Source: JBBCJM01 sp037190175
GTDB taxonomy: Bacteria; Pseudomonadota; Alphaproteobacteria; Rhodobacterales; Rhodobacteraceae
Direction of reading: 5' to 3'
NCBI GenBank assembly: GCA_037190175.1
Contig: JBBCJM010000178.1
Coordinates: 1 to 64,000, forward strand
DNA length: 64,000 nucleotides
Shown: positions 51,571 to 59,776 of the stretch, piece after piece
Layout of the letters: the number at the start of each line of letters is the position of its first letter
Position numbering within the stretch: position 1 is the first letter of the stretch
Position numbers and translations under genes: made by a program
The notes under the pieces: model-generated
Seen by the model: the letters and a program-made list of their open reading frames with translations, nothing else
The model's database searches: none
Told to the model about the DNA's origin: nothing

Positions 51571-52892
51571 GCGAGCCTCCCCAGCACCTGGCGGAAATCG
51601 GCCTCGACCCTATCGCGCGCGACATGCCGGCCATCCCGCACCATCATCCGCCCGGCACTCCAACTGTCGGTCACAACCGGCTGATTGCAGGCGAAAATCC
51701 AGGCGTCCAGCAGGTCGTCCCCCGCCTTGCCCGCGAGGGGGAGCGCATCGGTATCCAGCGCCATCAGATCCGCCCGCATCCCCGGTGCGATCGCCCCCGA
51801 GGCACGCCCCGCCGCCTGCGCGCCGCCGGCACAGGCGCGGTCGAACAGCGCCCGGCCCGTGGAGCCGCCGGGCGGGGCCATCACTCCCCGGGCGCGGGCG
51901 GCGAGGCGCTGGGAATATTCCAGCAGCCGAAGCTCTTCGTTCAGCGAAATCAGGATGTTGGAATCCGTTCCTACGCCCAGCGCGCCAGTGTAGCGGGCGC
52001 CGTCGAAGATGCCGTCGCCCAGGTTCGCCTCGGTCACCGGGCAGAGCCCGGCCACCGCGCCGCTGGCGGCGAGCGCCGCGGTCTCTCCCGGCTCCATCTG
52101 GGTGGCATGGATCAGGCACCAGCGCGCATCCGCGCCGTTCTCCAGCAGGAACCGCACCGGCCGCGCCCCCAGCGCGCCCTGCACCTCGGCCACCTCGGCC
52201 AGCTGCTCGGCGGCGTGGATATGCACCGGAGCGCCGGGGCGCAGGGCGGCGACCTCGGCCAGGGCCGCGGGGGGAACCGCGCGCAGGCTGTGCGGCGCCA
52301 CGCCCAGCACCCCGTCCGGCGGAAGTTCGGGTATCGCCTGAAGAAGTTCCGAAAATCCACTCAGATCGTTATGAAATCTCCGCTGACCGCCCGCCAGCGC
52401 CCGCCCGTCACAACCGCCCTGCATGTAGAGCACCGGCAATAGCGTCAGCCCCAGCCCGGTGGCCCCGGCCGCCGCCACGATCCGCGCCGCCATCTCGGCC
52501 CGGTCGGCATAGGGCCCGCCCCCGGGCCCGTGGTGCAGGTAGTGGAATTCGCAGACCGCGCCATAGCCCGCCTCGGCCATCTCGACGAAGGCCATGGCAG
52601 CGATGGCCTGCACGTCCTCGGGCGTCAGGCGTTCCACCAGCCCGTACATCCGCTCGCGCCAGGTCCAGAAGCTGTCGGCCCCGGGCCCGCGCCGCTCGGC
52701 CAGCCCGGCCATGGCGCGCTGGAAGGTGTGGGAATGCAGGTTGACCGGCGCGGGCAGCAGGCAGCCCACCCGCTGGCCGGCCGGGACCGCGCCGGGGGTG
52801 ACGCGGGCGATCCGGCCTTCGACCACATCCACCGCCACGTCCCGCGCCCAGCCCCCGGGCAAGAGCGCCGTTTCGGCCCAGATCACCGTCAT
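51567..52892 (-). CDS. hutF: Formimidoylglutamate deiminase
   Basis: HutF deiminates formimidoylglutamate to formylglutamate and ammonia in the five-step histidine pathway. The 441-residue amidohydrolase has the metal motif NLHSHTFQRAMAG, the HIHAAEQ segment, LIHATQM and GVGTDSN. The start at 52892 is followed upstream by a TGTGCGCACA dyad that could hold HutC. It is the first gene of the minus-strand cassette that continues to the aldehyde dehydrogenase. Confidence 0.92.
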   Translation of the reverse strand: MTVIWAETALLPGGWARDVAVDVVEGRIARVTPGAVPAGQRVGCLLPAPVNLHSHTFQRAMAGLAERRGPGADSFWTWRERMYGLVERLTPEDVQAIAAMAFVEMAEAGYGAVCEFHYLHHGPGGGPYADRAEMAARIVAAAGATGLGLTLLPVLYMQGGCDGRALAGGQRRFHNDLSGFSELLQAIPELPPDGVLGVAPHSLRAVPPAALAEVAALRPGAPVHIHAAEQLAEVAEVQGALGARPVRFLLENGADARWCLIHATQMEPGETAALAASGAVAGLCPVTEANLGDGIFDGARYTGALGVGTDSNILISLNEELRLLEYSQRLAARARGVMAPPGGSTGRALFDRACAGGAQAAGRASGAIAPGMRADLMALDTDALPLAGKAGDDLLDAWIFACNQPVVTDSWSAGRMMVRDGRHVARDRVEADFRQVLGRLA

Positions 52893-52915
52893 TCCGCGAT
52901 ACCTTGCAGCGCAAT

Positions 52916-52925
52916 TGTGCGCACA
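52916..52925. promoter_or_regulatory. Candidate HutC operator before hutF
   Basis: The perfect palindrome TGTGCGCACA lies 23 bases before the hutF start. It shares TGTGC.CACA with the 50864 site. Confidence 0.55.
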
Positions 52926-52973
52926 TATCAGCGCCGATCCGGCGGGCTGGCAACGATTCTCTGCCGCGAAAAC

Positions 52974-52998
52974 GAAAAGGCCCGGCGCCGGCCGGGCC
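52974..52998 (-). terminator. Intrinsic terminator of purCS
   Basis: An 8-bp stem GGCCCGGC/GCCGGGCC with a four-base loop (52979-52998), followed in the direction of purS by TTTTCGTTTTC. It cleanly separates purCS from hutF. Confidence 0.85.
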
Positions 52999-53020
52999 CT
53001 TCACGCGAGGGAAAGCGGTC

Positions 53021-53260
53021 TCAGGCGATCTCGACCGAGTAGCGCTCGATCACCGTGTTCGCCAGCAGCTTCTCGCACATCGCCCGGACCTCGGCCTCGG
53101 CCGCCGCGCGGTCGGTCGCGCTCAGCTCCAGCTCGATCAGCTTGCCCTGCCGCACGCCCTCGACGCCCCCGAACCCCAGCGAGGCCAGGGCATGGCGCAC
53201 CGCCTCGCCCTGCGGGTCCAGCACCCCGTCCTTCAGCATGACCTGCACGCGCGCCTTCAT
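53021..53260 (-). CDS. purS: Phosphoribosylformylglycinamidine synthase subunit PurS
   Basis: PurS is the small structural subunit that joins PurL and the glutaminase PurQ in the fourth step of purine synthesis. The 79-residue protein is full length (MKARVQVMLKDGVLDPQGEAVRHALASLGF). It follows purC by 11 bases. In Rhodobacteraceae purQ normally comes next; here a terminator and hutF follow instead. Confidence 0.94.
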   Translation of the reverse strand: MKARVQVMLKDGVLDPQGEAVRHALASLGFGGVEGVRQGKLIELELSATDRAAAEAEVRAMCEKLLANTVIERYSVEIA

Positions 53261-53271
53261 CGGGGTTTCCT

Positions 53272-54045
53272 TCAGTTGATCAGCGTGGGCTTCGTCGTAT
53301 GGGTGACGTTGGAGGGCAGCACCCCCAGCCGCCGGGCCAGCTCGGCATAGATGTCGGCCGGCGCGCCCAGCGAGCGCACCGCGCCGTCGGGCATCAGCGT
53401 GCCGTCCGGCCCGCGCAGGTCCCACAGCCGGCACGAGTCGGGGCTGATCTCGTCGGCCACGATCAGGCGCATGAAGTCGCCCTCCCAGATCCGGCCGACC
53501 TCGATGCGGAAATCGGCCAGCCGCACCCCCGCCCCCATCATCACGCCCGACAGGAAGTCGTTCACCCGCAGCGCCAGCGCCACGATGTCGTCCAGATCCT
53601 GCTGGCTGGCCCAGCCGAAGGCGACGATATGCTCCTCGGCCACCAGCGGCGAGCCCAGCTTCTCGTCCTTGTAGTAGTATTCCACGATGGGCCGCGGCAG
53701 CGCGGTGCCCTCGGGGATGCCCAGCCGCGAGGAGATGTCGCCGGCGGCGAAGTTGCGCACCACCACCTCCAGCGGGATGATCTCGACCATCCGCACCAGC
53801 TGCTCGCGCATGTTCAGCCGGCGGATGAAATGCGTGGGCACGCCGATGGCGTTCAGGCCCGACATGAAGAACTCGGAGAGCCGGTTGTTCAGCACCCCCT
53901 TGCCCTCGACCGCCGAGCGCACCGGCACGGGGCTGCCCACGCCGGCGGTGCCGTCGTCCTTGAAGTACTGGATCAATGTTCCCGGCTCGGGCCCCTCGTA
54001 GAGGATCTTCGCCTGGCCCTCGTAAATCTTCTTGCGGCGTGCCAT
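53272..54045 (-). CDS. purC: SAICAR synthetase
   Basis: PurC joins aspartate to CAIR in purine synthesis. The 257-residue protein is complete, with KKIYEGQAKILYEG at the start, the EIIPLEVVVRNFAAGD segment and LIVADEISPDSCRLWD. It is divergent from the gene of the F1 zeta-type inhibitor, with about 240 bases between the starts for both promoters. Confidence 0.96.
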   Translation of the reverse strand: MARRKKIYEGQAKILYEGPEPGTLIQYFKDDGTAGVGSPVPVRSAVEGKGVLNNRLSEFFMSGLNAIGVPTHFIRRLNMREQLVRMVEIIPLEVVVRNFAAGDISSRLGIPEGTALPRPIVEYYYKDEKLGSPLVAEEHIVAFGWASQQDLDDIVALALRVNDFLSGVMMGAGVRLADFRIEVGRIWEGDFMRLIVADEISPDSCRLWDLRGPDGTLMPDGAVRSLGAPADIYAELARRLGVLPSNVTHTTKPTLIN

Positions 54046-54287
54046 CGGAATCCCTTCGGCCCGACCCGGCGGCCGGCCCCGTTCGCCTGCGGATATAGTC
54101 CAAGGCCGGATAAGCCGCAAGAACGCGGGGCGCGCGGCGCGGGCGGCGCGGGGATTTCCGGCATCGCGGCAACGCGCCGCCCCTGCCGCCGCACCGGGGC
54201 GAGCCGCGCGGGCTTGCGGGGTCGGACGGGCATGGGCATATAGGGCGCGCAGACCAGACACGGCCACGAGAAACGGGGAGAACCCAG

Positions 54288-54602
54288 GTGACCAGCTTCG
54301 ACGACCGCGAGAAGGCTTTCGAATCGAAATTCGCGCTCGACGCCGAGATGCAGTTCAAGGCCGAGGCGCGGCGCAACAAGCTGGTGGGTCTCTGGGCGGC
54401 GGGGCTTCTGGGCCATGCCGGCGAGGCGGCCGAGGACTATGCCCGCTCGGTGGTGATGGCCGATTTCGAGGAGGCCGGCACCGAGGACATCGTGCGCAAG
54501 GTCTCGGCCGACCTGGGCGCCCGCGCCACGCCCGACCAGATCCGCGCCAAGATCGCCGAGCTGCTGCCGGTGGCCAAGGCCCAGCTGATGAGCGAGCTCT
54601 GA
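54288..54602 (+). CDS. DUF1476 protein, zeta-type F1Fo-ATPase inhibitor
   Basis: A 104-residue all-helical protein (MTSFDDREKAFESKFALDAEMQFKAEARRN at the start). DUF1476 includes the zeta subunit of Paracoccus denitrificans, which binds F1 and blocks ATP hydrolysis through its N-terminal segment. The start is GTG 54288, behind GAGAACCCAG. It precedes the betaine-homocysteine methyltransferase gene by 22 bases. Confidence 0.88.
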   Translation: MTSFDDREKAFESKFALDAEMQFKAEARRNKLVGLWAAGLLGHAGEAAEDYARSVVMADFEEAGTEDIVRKVSADLGARATPDQIRAKIAELLPVAKAQLMSEL

Positions 54603-54624
54603 GCCCTGCCCAAGGGGGGCTGAA

Positions 54625-55635
54625 ATGACCGACGCGCTGACCCGCCTGTTGGCCGACCGCGACTGGCTGCTGCTGGACGGGGCCACGGGGACCAACCTCT
54701 TCAACATGGGGCTCGGTTCGGGCGAGCCGCCCGAGATGTGGAACCTCGACCACCCCGACCGCATCGCCGCGCTTTACCGGGGGGCGGTCGAGGCGGGGTC
54801 GGACGTGTTCCTGACCAACAGCTTCGGCGGCAACGCCAGCCGGCTGAAGCTGCACGGGGCGCAGGGCCGGGTGCGCGAGTTGAACCGCATCGCCGCCGCG
54901 ATCGGCCGCGAGGTGGCCGACGCCGCCGGCCGCCCGGTGGTGGTGGCGGGCTCGGTCGGGCCTACGGGCGACATCTTCGAGCCGATGGGCACCATGACCC
55001 ATGCGGTGGCGGTGGAGATGTTCCACGAACAGGCCGAGGGGCTGAAGGAAGGCGGGGCGGACGTGCTGTGGGTCGAGACCATCTCGGCGCCCGAGGAATA
55101 CCGCGCGGCGGCCGAGGCGGCGTCCCGGGCCGGGATGCCCTGGTGCGGCACCATGAGCTTCGACACCGCCGGGCGCACGATGATGGGGGTGACCTCGGCG
55201 CAGCTTTCCACGCTGGTGGAGAAGCTGCCGAACCCGCCGGTGGCCTTCGGGGCCAATTGCGGGGTGGGGGCGTCGGACCTATTGCGCACGGTGCTGGGGT
55301 TCTTCGCCCAGGGCACCGAGCGGCCGGTGATCGCCAAGGGCAACGCCGGCATCCCCAAATACCACGACGGGCATATCCATTACGACGGCACGCCTTCGCT
55401 GATGGCCGACTACGCGGTGCTGGCGCGCGACGCCGGGGTGCGGCTGATCGGCGGCTGCTGCGGCACCATGCCCGAACACCTGCGCGCCATGCGGCAGGCG
55501 CTGGAGACCGTGCCCCCCGGCCCGCGGCCCTCGCTGGAGGTGATCGCCGCGCGGCTGGGCGGGTTTTCCTCCGCCTCGGACGGCACCGGCGACGACGCCG
55601 GGCCGCGGCGGGAACGCCGCGGACGGCGGGGCTGA
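54625..55635 (+). CDS. bmt: Betaine-homocysteine S-methyltransferase-type enzyme
   Basis: A 336-residue zinc-dependent homocysteine methyltransferase. The barrel carries LLLDGATGTNLFNMG at the N-terminus, the first zinc Cys in FGANCGVGAS and the Cys pair in IGGCCGTMPEH. Such proteins in alphaproteobacteria transfer a methyl group from glycine betaine or a methyl-corrinoid to homocysteine to make methionine. The corrinoid protein and DUF1638 gene near 59-60 kb suggest the latter partner. The C-terminal ~30 residues are polar and disordered. Confidence 0.88.
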   Translation: MTDALTRLLADRDWLLLDGATGTNLFNMGLGSGEPPEMWNLDHPDRIAALYRGAVEAGSDVFLTNSFGGNASRLKLHGAQGRVRELNRIAAAIGREVADAAGRPVVVAGSVGPTGDIFEPMGTMTHAVAVEMFHEQAEGLKEGGADVLWVETISAPEEYRAAAEAASRAGMPWCGTMSFDTAGRTMMGVTSAQLSTLVEKLPNPPVAFGANCGVGASDLLRTVLGFFAQGTERPVIAKGNAGIPKYHDGHIHYDGTPSLMADYAVLARDAGVRLIGGCCGTMPEHLRAMRQALETVPPGPRPSLEVIAARLGGFSSASDGTGDDAGPRRERRGRRG

Positions 55636-55637
55636 GG

Positions 55638-56045
55638 ATGCCCGCCCTGCGCACCGCGCTGGCCCTGGCGCTGCTGCCCGGGCTCGCCTTCGCCCAGACG
55701 CTGCCCGGGGATCCGCCGCTGGATGCCGCGGCCTTCGACGCCCTGACCCGCGGCCGGACCTTCGAGACCCACAGCCCGCCGGTGGGGCTCTACGGGATCG
55801 AGACCTTCCTGCCCGGCCGCCGCGTCTACTGGCGCGACGCGCGGATCTGCGCGGCCGGCACCTGGCGGCAGGTGGGCGAGCAGATCTGCTTCGACTACGA
55901 ACACCGCGACCGGCCGGTCTGCTGGACCTATCACGACCGCAACGGCTGGATCGAAGGCTTCTTCGAGGGCGACCGCCGCTCGGTGCCGATCATGCTGCAC
56001 GAGGGCGGCGAGCCGGTCAGCTGCGAGGGCTGGACCGGGGTGTGA
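55638..56045 (+). CDS. Secreted protein of unknown function
   Basis: A 135-residue protein with a clear signal peptide (MPALRTALALALLPGLAFAQ). The mature part contains RTFETHSPPVGLYGIETFLPGRRVYWRD and four cysteines (ICAAG, QICFDYEH, PVCWTY, VSCEGW) that may form two disulfides. I know similar small exported proteins in Rhodobacteraceae but no function. It begins two bases after bmt and is likely co-transcribed. Confidence 0.75.
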   Translation: MPALRTALALALLPGLAFAQTLPGDPPLDAAAFDALTRGRTFETHSPPVGLYGIETFLPGRRVYWRDARICAAGTWRQVGEQICFDYEHRDRPVCWTYHDRNGWIEGFFEGDRRSVPIMLHEGGEPVSCEGWTGV

Positions 56046-56132
56046 TCGCCCCTGCGCACCCGCCGGAAGCCTTGCGCGGGCCGGCCGGGCAGGCCACTCT
56101 GCCCCGGCAACAGGGGACAGAGGGGAACGGCG

Positions 56133-56369
56133 ATGTTCGGCAAGAAGCCCAATCCGGCCGAGGCGCTTTACAGCGACCAGAACAGCCGCAACGGCAACTA
56201 CCGCCACGATTACGAGTACCGGACCATCGTCGGCTTCGGGCAGGAGCAGTTCGATCTGGCACTGAACGAACACGCGAGCGTGGGCTGGGAACTCGTGGGC
56301 CTGCACGTCAACGCCGGCGGCCCCTCGACCTCGTTCTACGCCACGCTCCGCCGCCCCCGGACCCCTTGA
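56133..56369 (+). CDS. Small DUF4177-like protein
   Basis: A 78-residue cytoplasmic protein. The middle (YEYRTIVGFGQEQFDLALNEHASVGWELVGLHV) resembles the DUF4177 pattern of a strand, helix and GWELV strand. No function is known. GGGAAC-type sequence precedes the ATG at 56133. Its stop overlaps a TTG that likely starts the next gene. Confidence 0.65.
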   Translation: MFGKKPNPAEALYSDQNSRNGNYRHDYEYRTIVGFGQEQFDLALNEHASVGWELVGLHVNAGGPSTSFYATLRRPRTP

Positions 56370-57121
56370 CCCCCGAGGCGCAGGCCGGGGCGGCGCTGGC
56401 CGCGCTGCGCGGGGTGCTGGGCGGGGCGCTGCGGGCGGTCTGGCTGCATGGCTCGGCCGCCGCGGGCGGGCTGCGGCCGGGCAGCGACCTCGACCTGATG
56501 GCGGTGACCGGCCGGCCGATGGAGGCGGGGCAGCGGCAGGGCCTGCTGGCGGCGCTGCTGCGGCTCTCGGCCCCCCATCCTGCCCCGCCCGGCGGCCCGC
56601 GCTGCCTGGAGGTGGTGGTGTTCCTGCGCGAGAACCTCTCCGGCCCCCCGCCCCATCGCGCCGAGTTCACCTATGGCGAATGGCTGCGCGCGGGGTTCGA
56701 GGCCGGCGAGGTGCCGCAGGCGGGGCGCGACCCCGAGAACACCCTGCTGCTGGCCCAGGCCCGGCTGGCCTCGCGCCCCCTGCTGGGCCCGCCCGCCGCC
56801 GCGCTGATCCCCGAGATCCCGCCCGCGCAGATCCGCGCCGCGATGCTGGCCACCCTCCCCGCGCTGCTGGAGGGGCTGGAGGGCGACACCCGCAACACCC
56901 TGCTGACGCTGGCCCGCATGTGGGTCACCACGCAGACCGGCGCCTTCGTGGCCAAGGACGCCGCCGCCGCCCGGCTCATCCCCCACCTGCCGCCGCGCGA
57001 GGCCGCCACGCTGGACCACGCCCGCCGGGGGTATCTGGGCGAGCCCGACGACTGGGCGGGCCGGCAGGCGGAGGCCCGGGCTCTGGCCCTGCTGCTGCGC
57101 GACCGGATCATCGGGCCGTAG
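56366..57121 (+). CDS. AadA-like aminoglycoside nucleotidyltransferase
   Basis: A 251-residue protein that follows the layout of streptomycin/spectinomycin adenylyltransferase AadA: nucleotidyltransferase motif WLHGSAAAGGLRPGSDLDLMAV, the third-carboxylate region CLEVVVFLRENL, FTYGEWLRAGFEAGE, and the helical C-terminal part GDTRNTLLTLARMWVTTQTGAFVAKDAAA. It should transfer AMP to a hydroxyl group. GC content and codon use match the neighbours and there is no integron or transposon, so it is probably an ancestral chromosomal gene. The TTG at 56366 gives the family-like start; its stop TAG lies in a repeat arm. Confidence 0.8.
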   Translation: MTPEAQAGAALAALRGVLGGALRAVWLHGSAAAGGLRPGSDLDLMAVTGRPMEAGQRQGLLAALLRLSAPHPAPPGGPRCLEVVVFLRENLSGPPPHRAEFTYGEWLRAGFEAGEVPQAGRDPENTLLLAQARLASRPLLGPPAAALIPEIPPAQIRAAMLATLPALLEGLEGDTRNTLLTLARMWVTTQTGAFVAKDAAAARLIPHLPPREAATLDHARRGYLGEPDDWAGRQAEARALALLLRDRIIGP

Positions 57122-57177
57122 GGCGGGATAACCCCCGCCACGGGGTCGCCGGAAAGGCGGGATCAATCCCGCCCTAC
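57118..57177. repeat. GTAGGGCGGGAT inverted repeat shared by two convergent stop codons
   Basis: GTAGGGCGGGAT (57118-57129) and ATCCCGCCCTAC (57166-57177) form a 12-bp pair with an inner GGCGGGAT copy. The TAG in the left arm ends the nucleotidyltransferase gene and the CTA in the right arm (TAG on the minus strand) ends the SnoaL-like gene. Confidence 0.85.
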
Positions 57178-57611
57178 ACCACCCCGTGCGCCTTCAGCGC
57201 CGCCTGTTCGTCGCCCGCGATCCAGCCGAAGACCCTGGCCTCGCCCTCCCTTACCTGCACCAGGTAATGCACCTCGAAGTCGATCGCCGTCTCGGGCAGG
57301 TCGTCGCGGGCATAGGTGGCGGTCCAGGCGACATGGGCCAGGCAATGCCCCTCGTCGATGGGCGAGATCCGCAACCCGCGGATCCGCATCCCCTTCGTGC
57401 CGATGGAGCGGTAATGCGCATAGCCCTGCGCCATGGCCTGCCGGAACTCCCCGTCGTTCCTGCCCGCCATCACCCCCAGCGGCGAGGCGGCGATGAACTC
57501 GGGGGCATAGAGCGCGGCGACCTCCTCCATGTCGATCTCGCCGGCCAAGGCACGGGCGAAGGATTGCTCGTAGCGGTCGAAGAGATCCCTGACCTCGGTT
57601 TCCATCGGCAT
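57174..57611 (-). CDS. SnoaL/NTF2-like protein
   Basis: A 145-residue cone-shaped NTF2-like fold protein (ETEVRDLFDRYEQSFARALAGEIDMEEVAALYAPEFIAASPLG). Such proteins bind small hydrophobic ligands or act as isomerases; no catalytic pair can be assigned. The ATG at 57611 is six bases behind GGAG. Both ends abut copies of the GTAGGGCGGGAT repeat. Confidence 0.75.
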   Translation of the reverse strand: MPMETEVRDLFDRYEQSFARALAGEIDMEEVAALYAPEFIAASPLGVMAGRNDGEFRQAMAQGYAHYRSIGTKGMRIRGLRISPIDEGHCLAHVAWTATYARDDLPETAIDFEVHYLVQVREGEARVFGWIAGDEQAALKAHGVV

Positions 57612-57626
57612 TTTCCTCTCCAAGGC

Positions 57627-57676
57627 GGCGGGGTGAACCCCGCCCTACGGCGCGGTAGGGCGGGATTCATCCCGCC
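57627..57676. repeat. Two GGCGGG hairpins of the GTAGGGCGGG family
   Basis: GGCGGGG-TGAA-CCCCGCC (57627-57644) followed by CCTAC...GTAGG and GGCGGGAT-TC-ATCCCGCC (57659-57676). The pair lies between the radical SAM gene and the SnoaL-like gene and could terminate the former. Confidence 0.8.
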
Positions 57677-57690
57677 TTTCCCGGCTCCTA

Positions 57691-58770
57691 TCAGAACAGC
57701 GACAGCTGGTCCCCCGCCCTGGGCGGCACCCGGAACAGGTCGCATCGCATCCCGGGCAAACGCACGGCGAGGCCCAGCCGTTCCACCGCCACCCGGAACC
57801 GCTGGCGCAACAGGTCGGCCCAGACCCCCTGCCCCCGCATCCGCTTGCCGAAGGTCGGGTCGTAGTCGCGCCCGCCGTGCATCTCGCGCACCCGTCCCAT
57901 CACATGCGCGGCGCGGTCGGGGAAGGTGGCCTCGATCCAGTCGCGGAACAGCCCCGCCACCTCGCGCGGCAGTCGCAGCGGGATGGCGGAGGCCGCCACG
58001 GCCCCGGCGTCCCGCGCGGCCTCCAATATGCCCTCCAGCTCGTGGTCGGTCAGCCCCGGGATCATGGGCGAGGCCATCACCCGCACCGAAATCCCGGCCT
58101 CGGCCAGCCGCCGGATGGTGGCCAGCCGCCGGGCCGGCGCGGGGGCGCGGGGCTCCATCTTGCGGGCCACCGCGGGGTCCAGGGTGGTCAGGCTCAGCCC
58201 CACCCGCGCCAGCCCCAGCGCCGCCATGGGGCCGAGGATGTCCAGATCGCGCTCCACCAGCGTGCCGCGGGTGGTGATCCCCACCGGATGGTTGAAGTCG
58301 CGGCAGACCTCCAGCACCTCGCGGGTTACCCGATGCACCGCCTCCACCGGCTGATAGGGATCGGTGTTCGAGCCCAATACCAGCACCTGCGGGACATAGC
58401 CCTTCGCCGACAGCTCCTTCCGCAGCACCTCGCCGATCCCCGGCCGGGCGATCAGCCGGGTCTCGAAATCCAGCCCCGGCGAGAGGTTCAGATAGGCGTG
58501 CGTCGGCCGGGCATAGCAGTAGATGCAGCCGTGTTCGCAGCCGCGATAGGGGTTCACCGAACGGTCGAAGCCGATGTCGGGCGAGTCGTTCCAGGCCAGC
58601 GCCGAGCGGGGGCGTTCCAGCCGCACCTCAGTGCGCGCCACCCGCTCCTCCTCGGCCATGTCCCAGCCATCGTCCGCGGCCTCGCGCGTGCTGCCCTCGA
58701 ACCGGCCGGCGACGTTCGAAGCCGCCCCCCGCCCGCGTAAGACCTGTCCCGGAAGCACGCCCTTTCCCAT
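57691..58770 (-). CDS. PA0069-family radical SAM protein
   Basis: A 359-residue radical SAM enzyme related to spore photoproduct lyase. The 4Fe-4S binding Cys are 78, 82 and 85 (GCEHGCIYCYA, a C-x3-C-x2-C motif), after NPYRG. The family segment VLVLGSNTDPYQPVE follows. Function is unknown; nucleic-acid or metabolite repair has been suggested by homology only. Confidence 0.88.
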   Translation of the reverse strand: MGKGVLPGQVLRGRGAASNVAGRFEGSTREAADDGWDMAEEERVARTEVRLERPRSALAWNDSPDIGFDRSVNPYRGCEHGCIYCYARPTHAYLNLSPGLDFETRLIARPGIGEVLRKELSAKGYVPQVLVLGSNTDPYQPVEAVHRVTREVLEVCRDFNHPVGITTRGTLVERDLDILGPMAALGLARVGLSLTTLDPAVARKMEPRAPAPARRLATIRRLAEAGISVRVMASPMIPGLTDHELEGILEAARDAGAVAASAIPLRLPREVAGLFRDWIEATFPDRAAHVMGRVREMHGGRDYDPTFGKRMRGQGVWADLLRQRFRVAVERLGLAVRLPGMRCDLFRVPPRAGDQLSLF

Positions 58771-58900
58771 TCGCGCAGACTAGAACATAACGGGAACAAG
58801 ATCCACCCCCGCCGCTTTCCGCCCCACAGGCGTCGCAATCGGCCTTGTGCGCCGCCGGGCAAGGGATCATCTGGTGTCAGCGACGCCCCGCGAGGATGCC

Positions 58901-59596
<696 letters not shown>

Positions 59597-59599
59597 GCC

Positions 59600-59776
59600 A
59601 TGGATCCCTTCACCCGCAAGGTCGTCGGCATCGCGGTGATCGCCGCGGGGGTGACGGTGATCCTGGGCGCCTTCGTGGCGCCGCAGACGGTGAAGGACTT
59701 CGGCGTGCGCAACGTGGCGCTGGTGTTCCTGCTCGCCGCGGGAGCGGTGGTGCTGATCCACCGCCTGCGGCGGTGA
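59600..59776 (+). CDS. 58-residue two-span membrane protein between corrinoid and DUF1638 genes
   Basis: An intact short frame (MDPFTRKVVGIAVIAAGVTVILGAFVAP, then a polar turn QTVKDFGVRN, then VALVFLLAAGAVVLIHRLRR) predicts a helical hairpin in the membrane with both ends on the same side. It starts three bases after the corrinoid gene and its TGA overlaps the GTG start of the DUF1638 gene, so it is embedded in the operon and very likely translated. I know no family for it. Confidence 0.7.
   Translation: MDPFTRKVVGIAVIAAGVTVILGAFVAPQTVKDFGVRNVALVFLLAAGAVVLIHRLRR

Noticed and set aside
56366..57121. Recently acquired mobile antibiotic resistance gene
   Set aside because: GC and codon use equal those of the neighbours; no integrase, attC, transposase or target-site duplication is seen.
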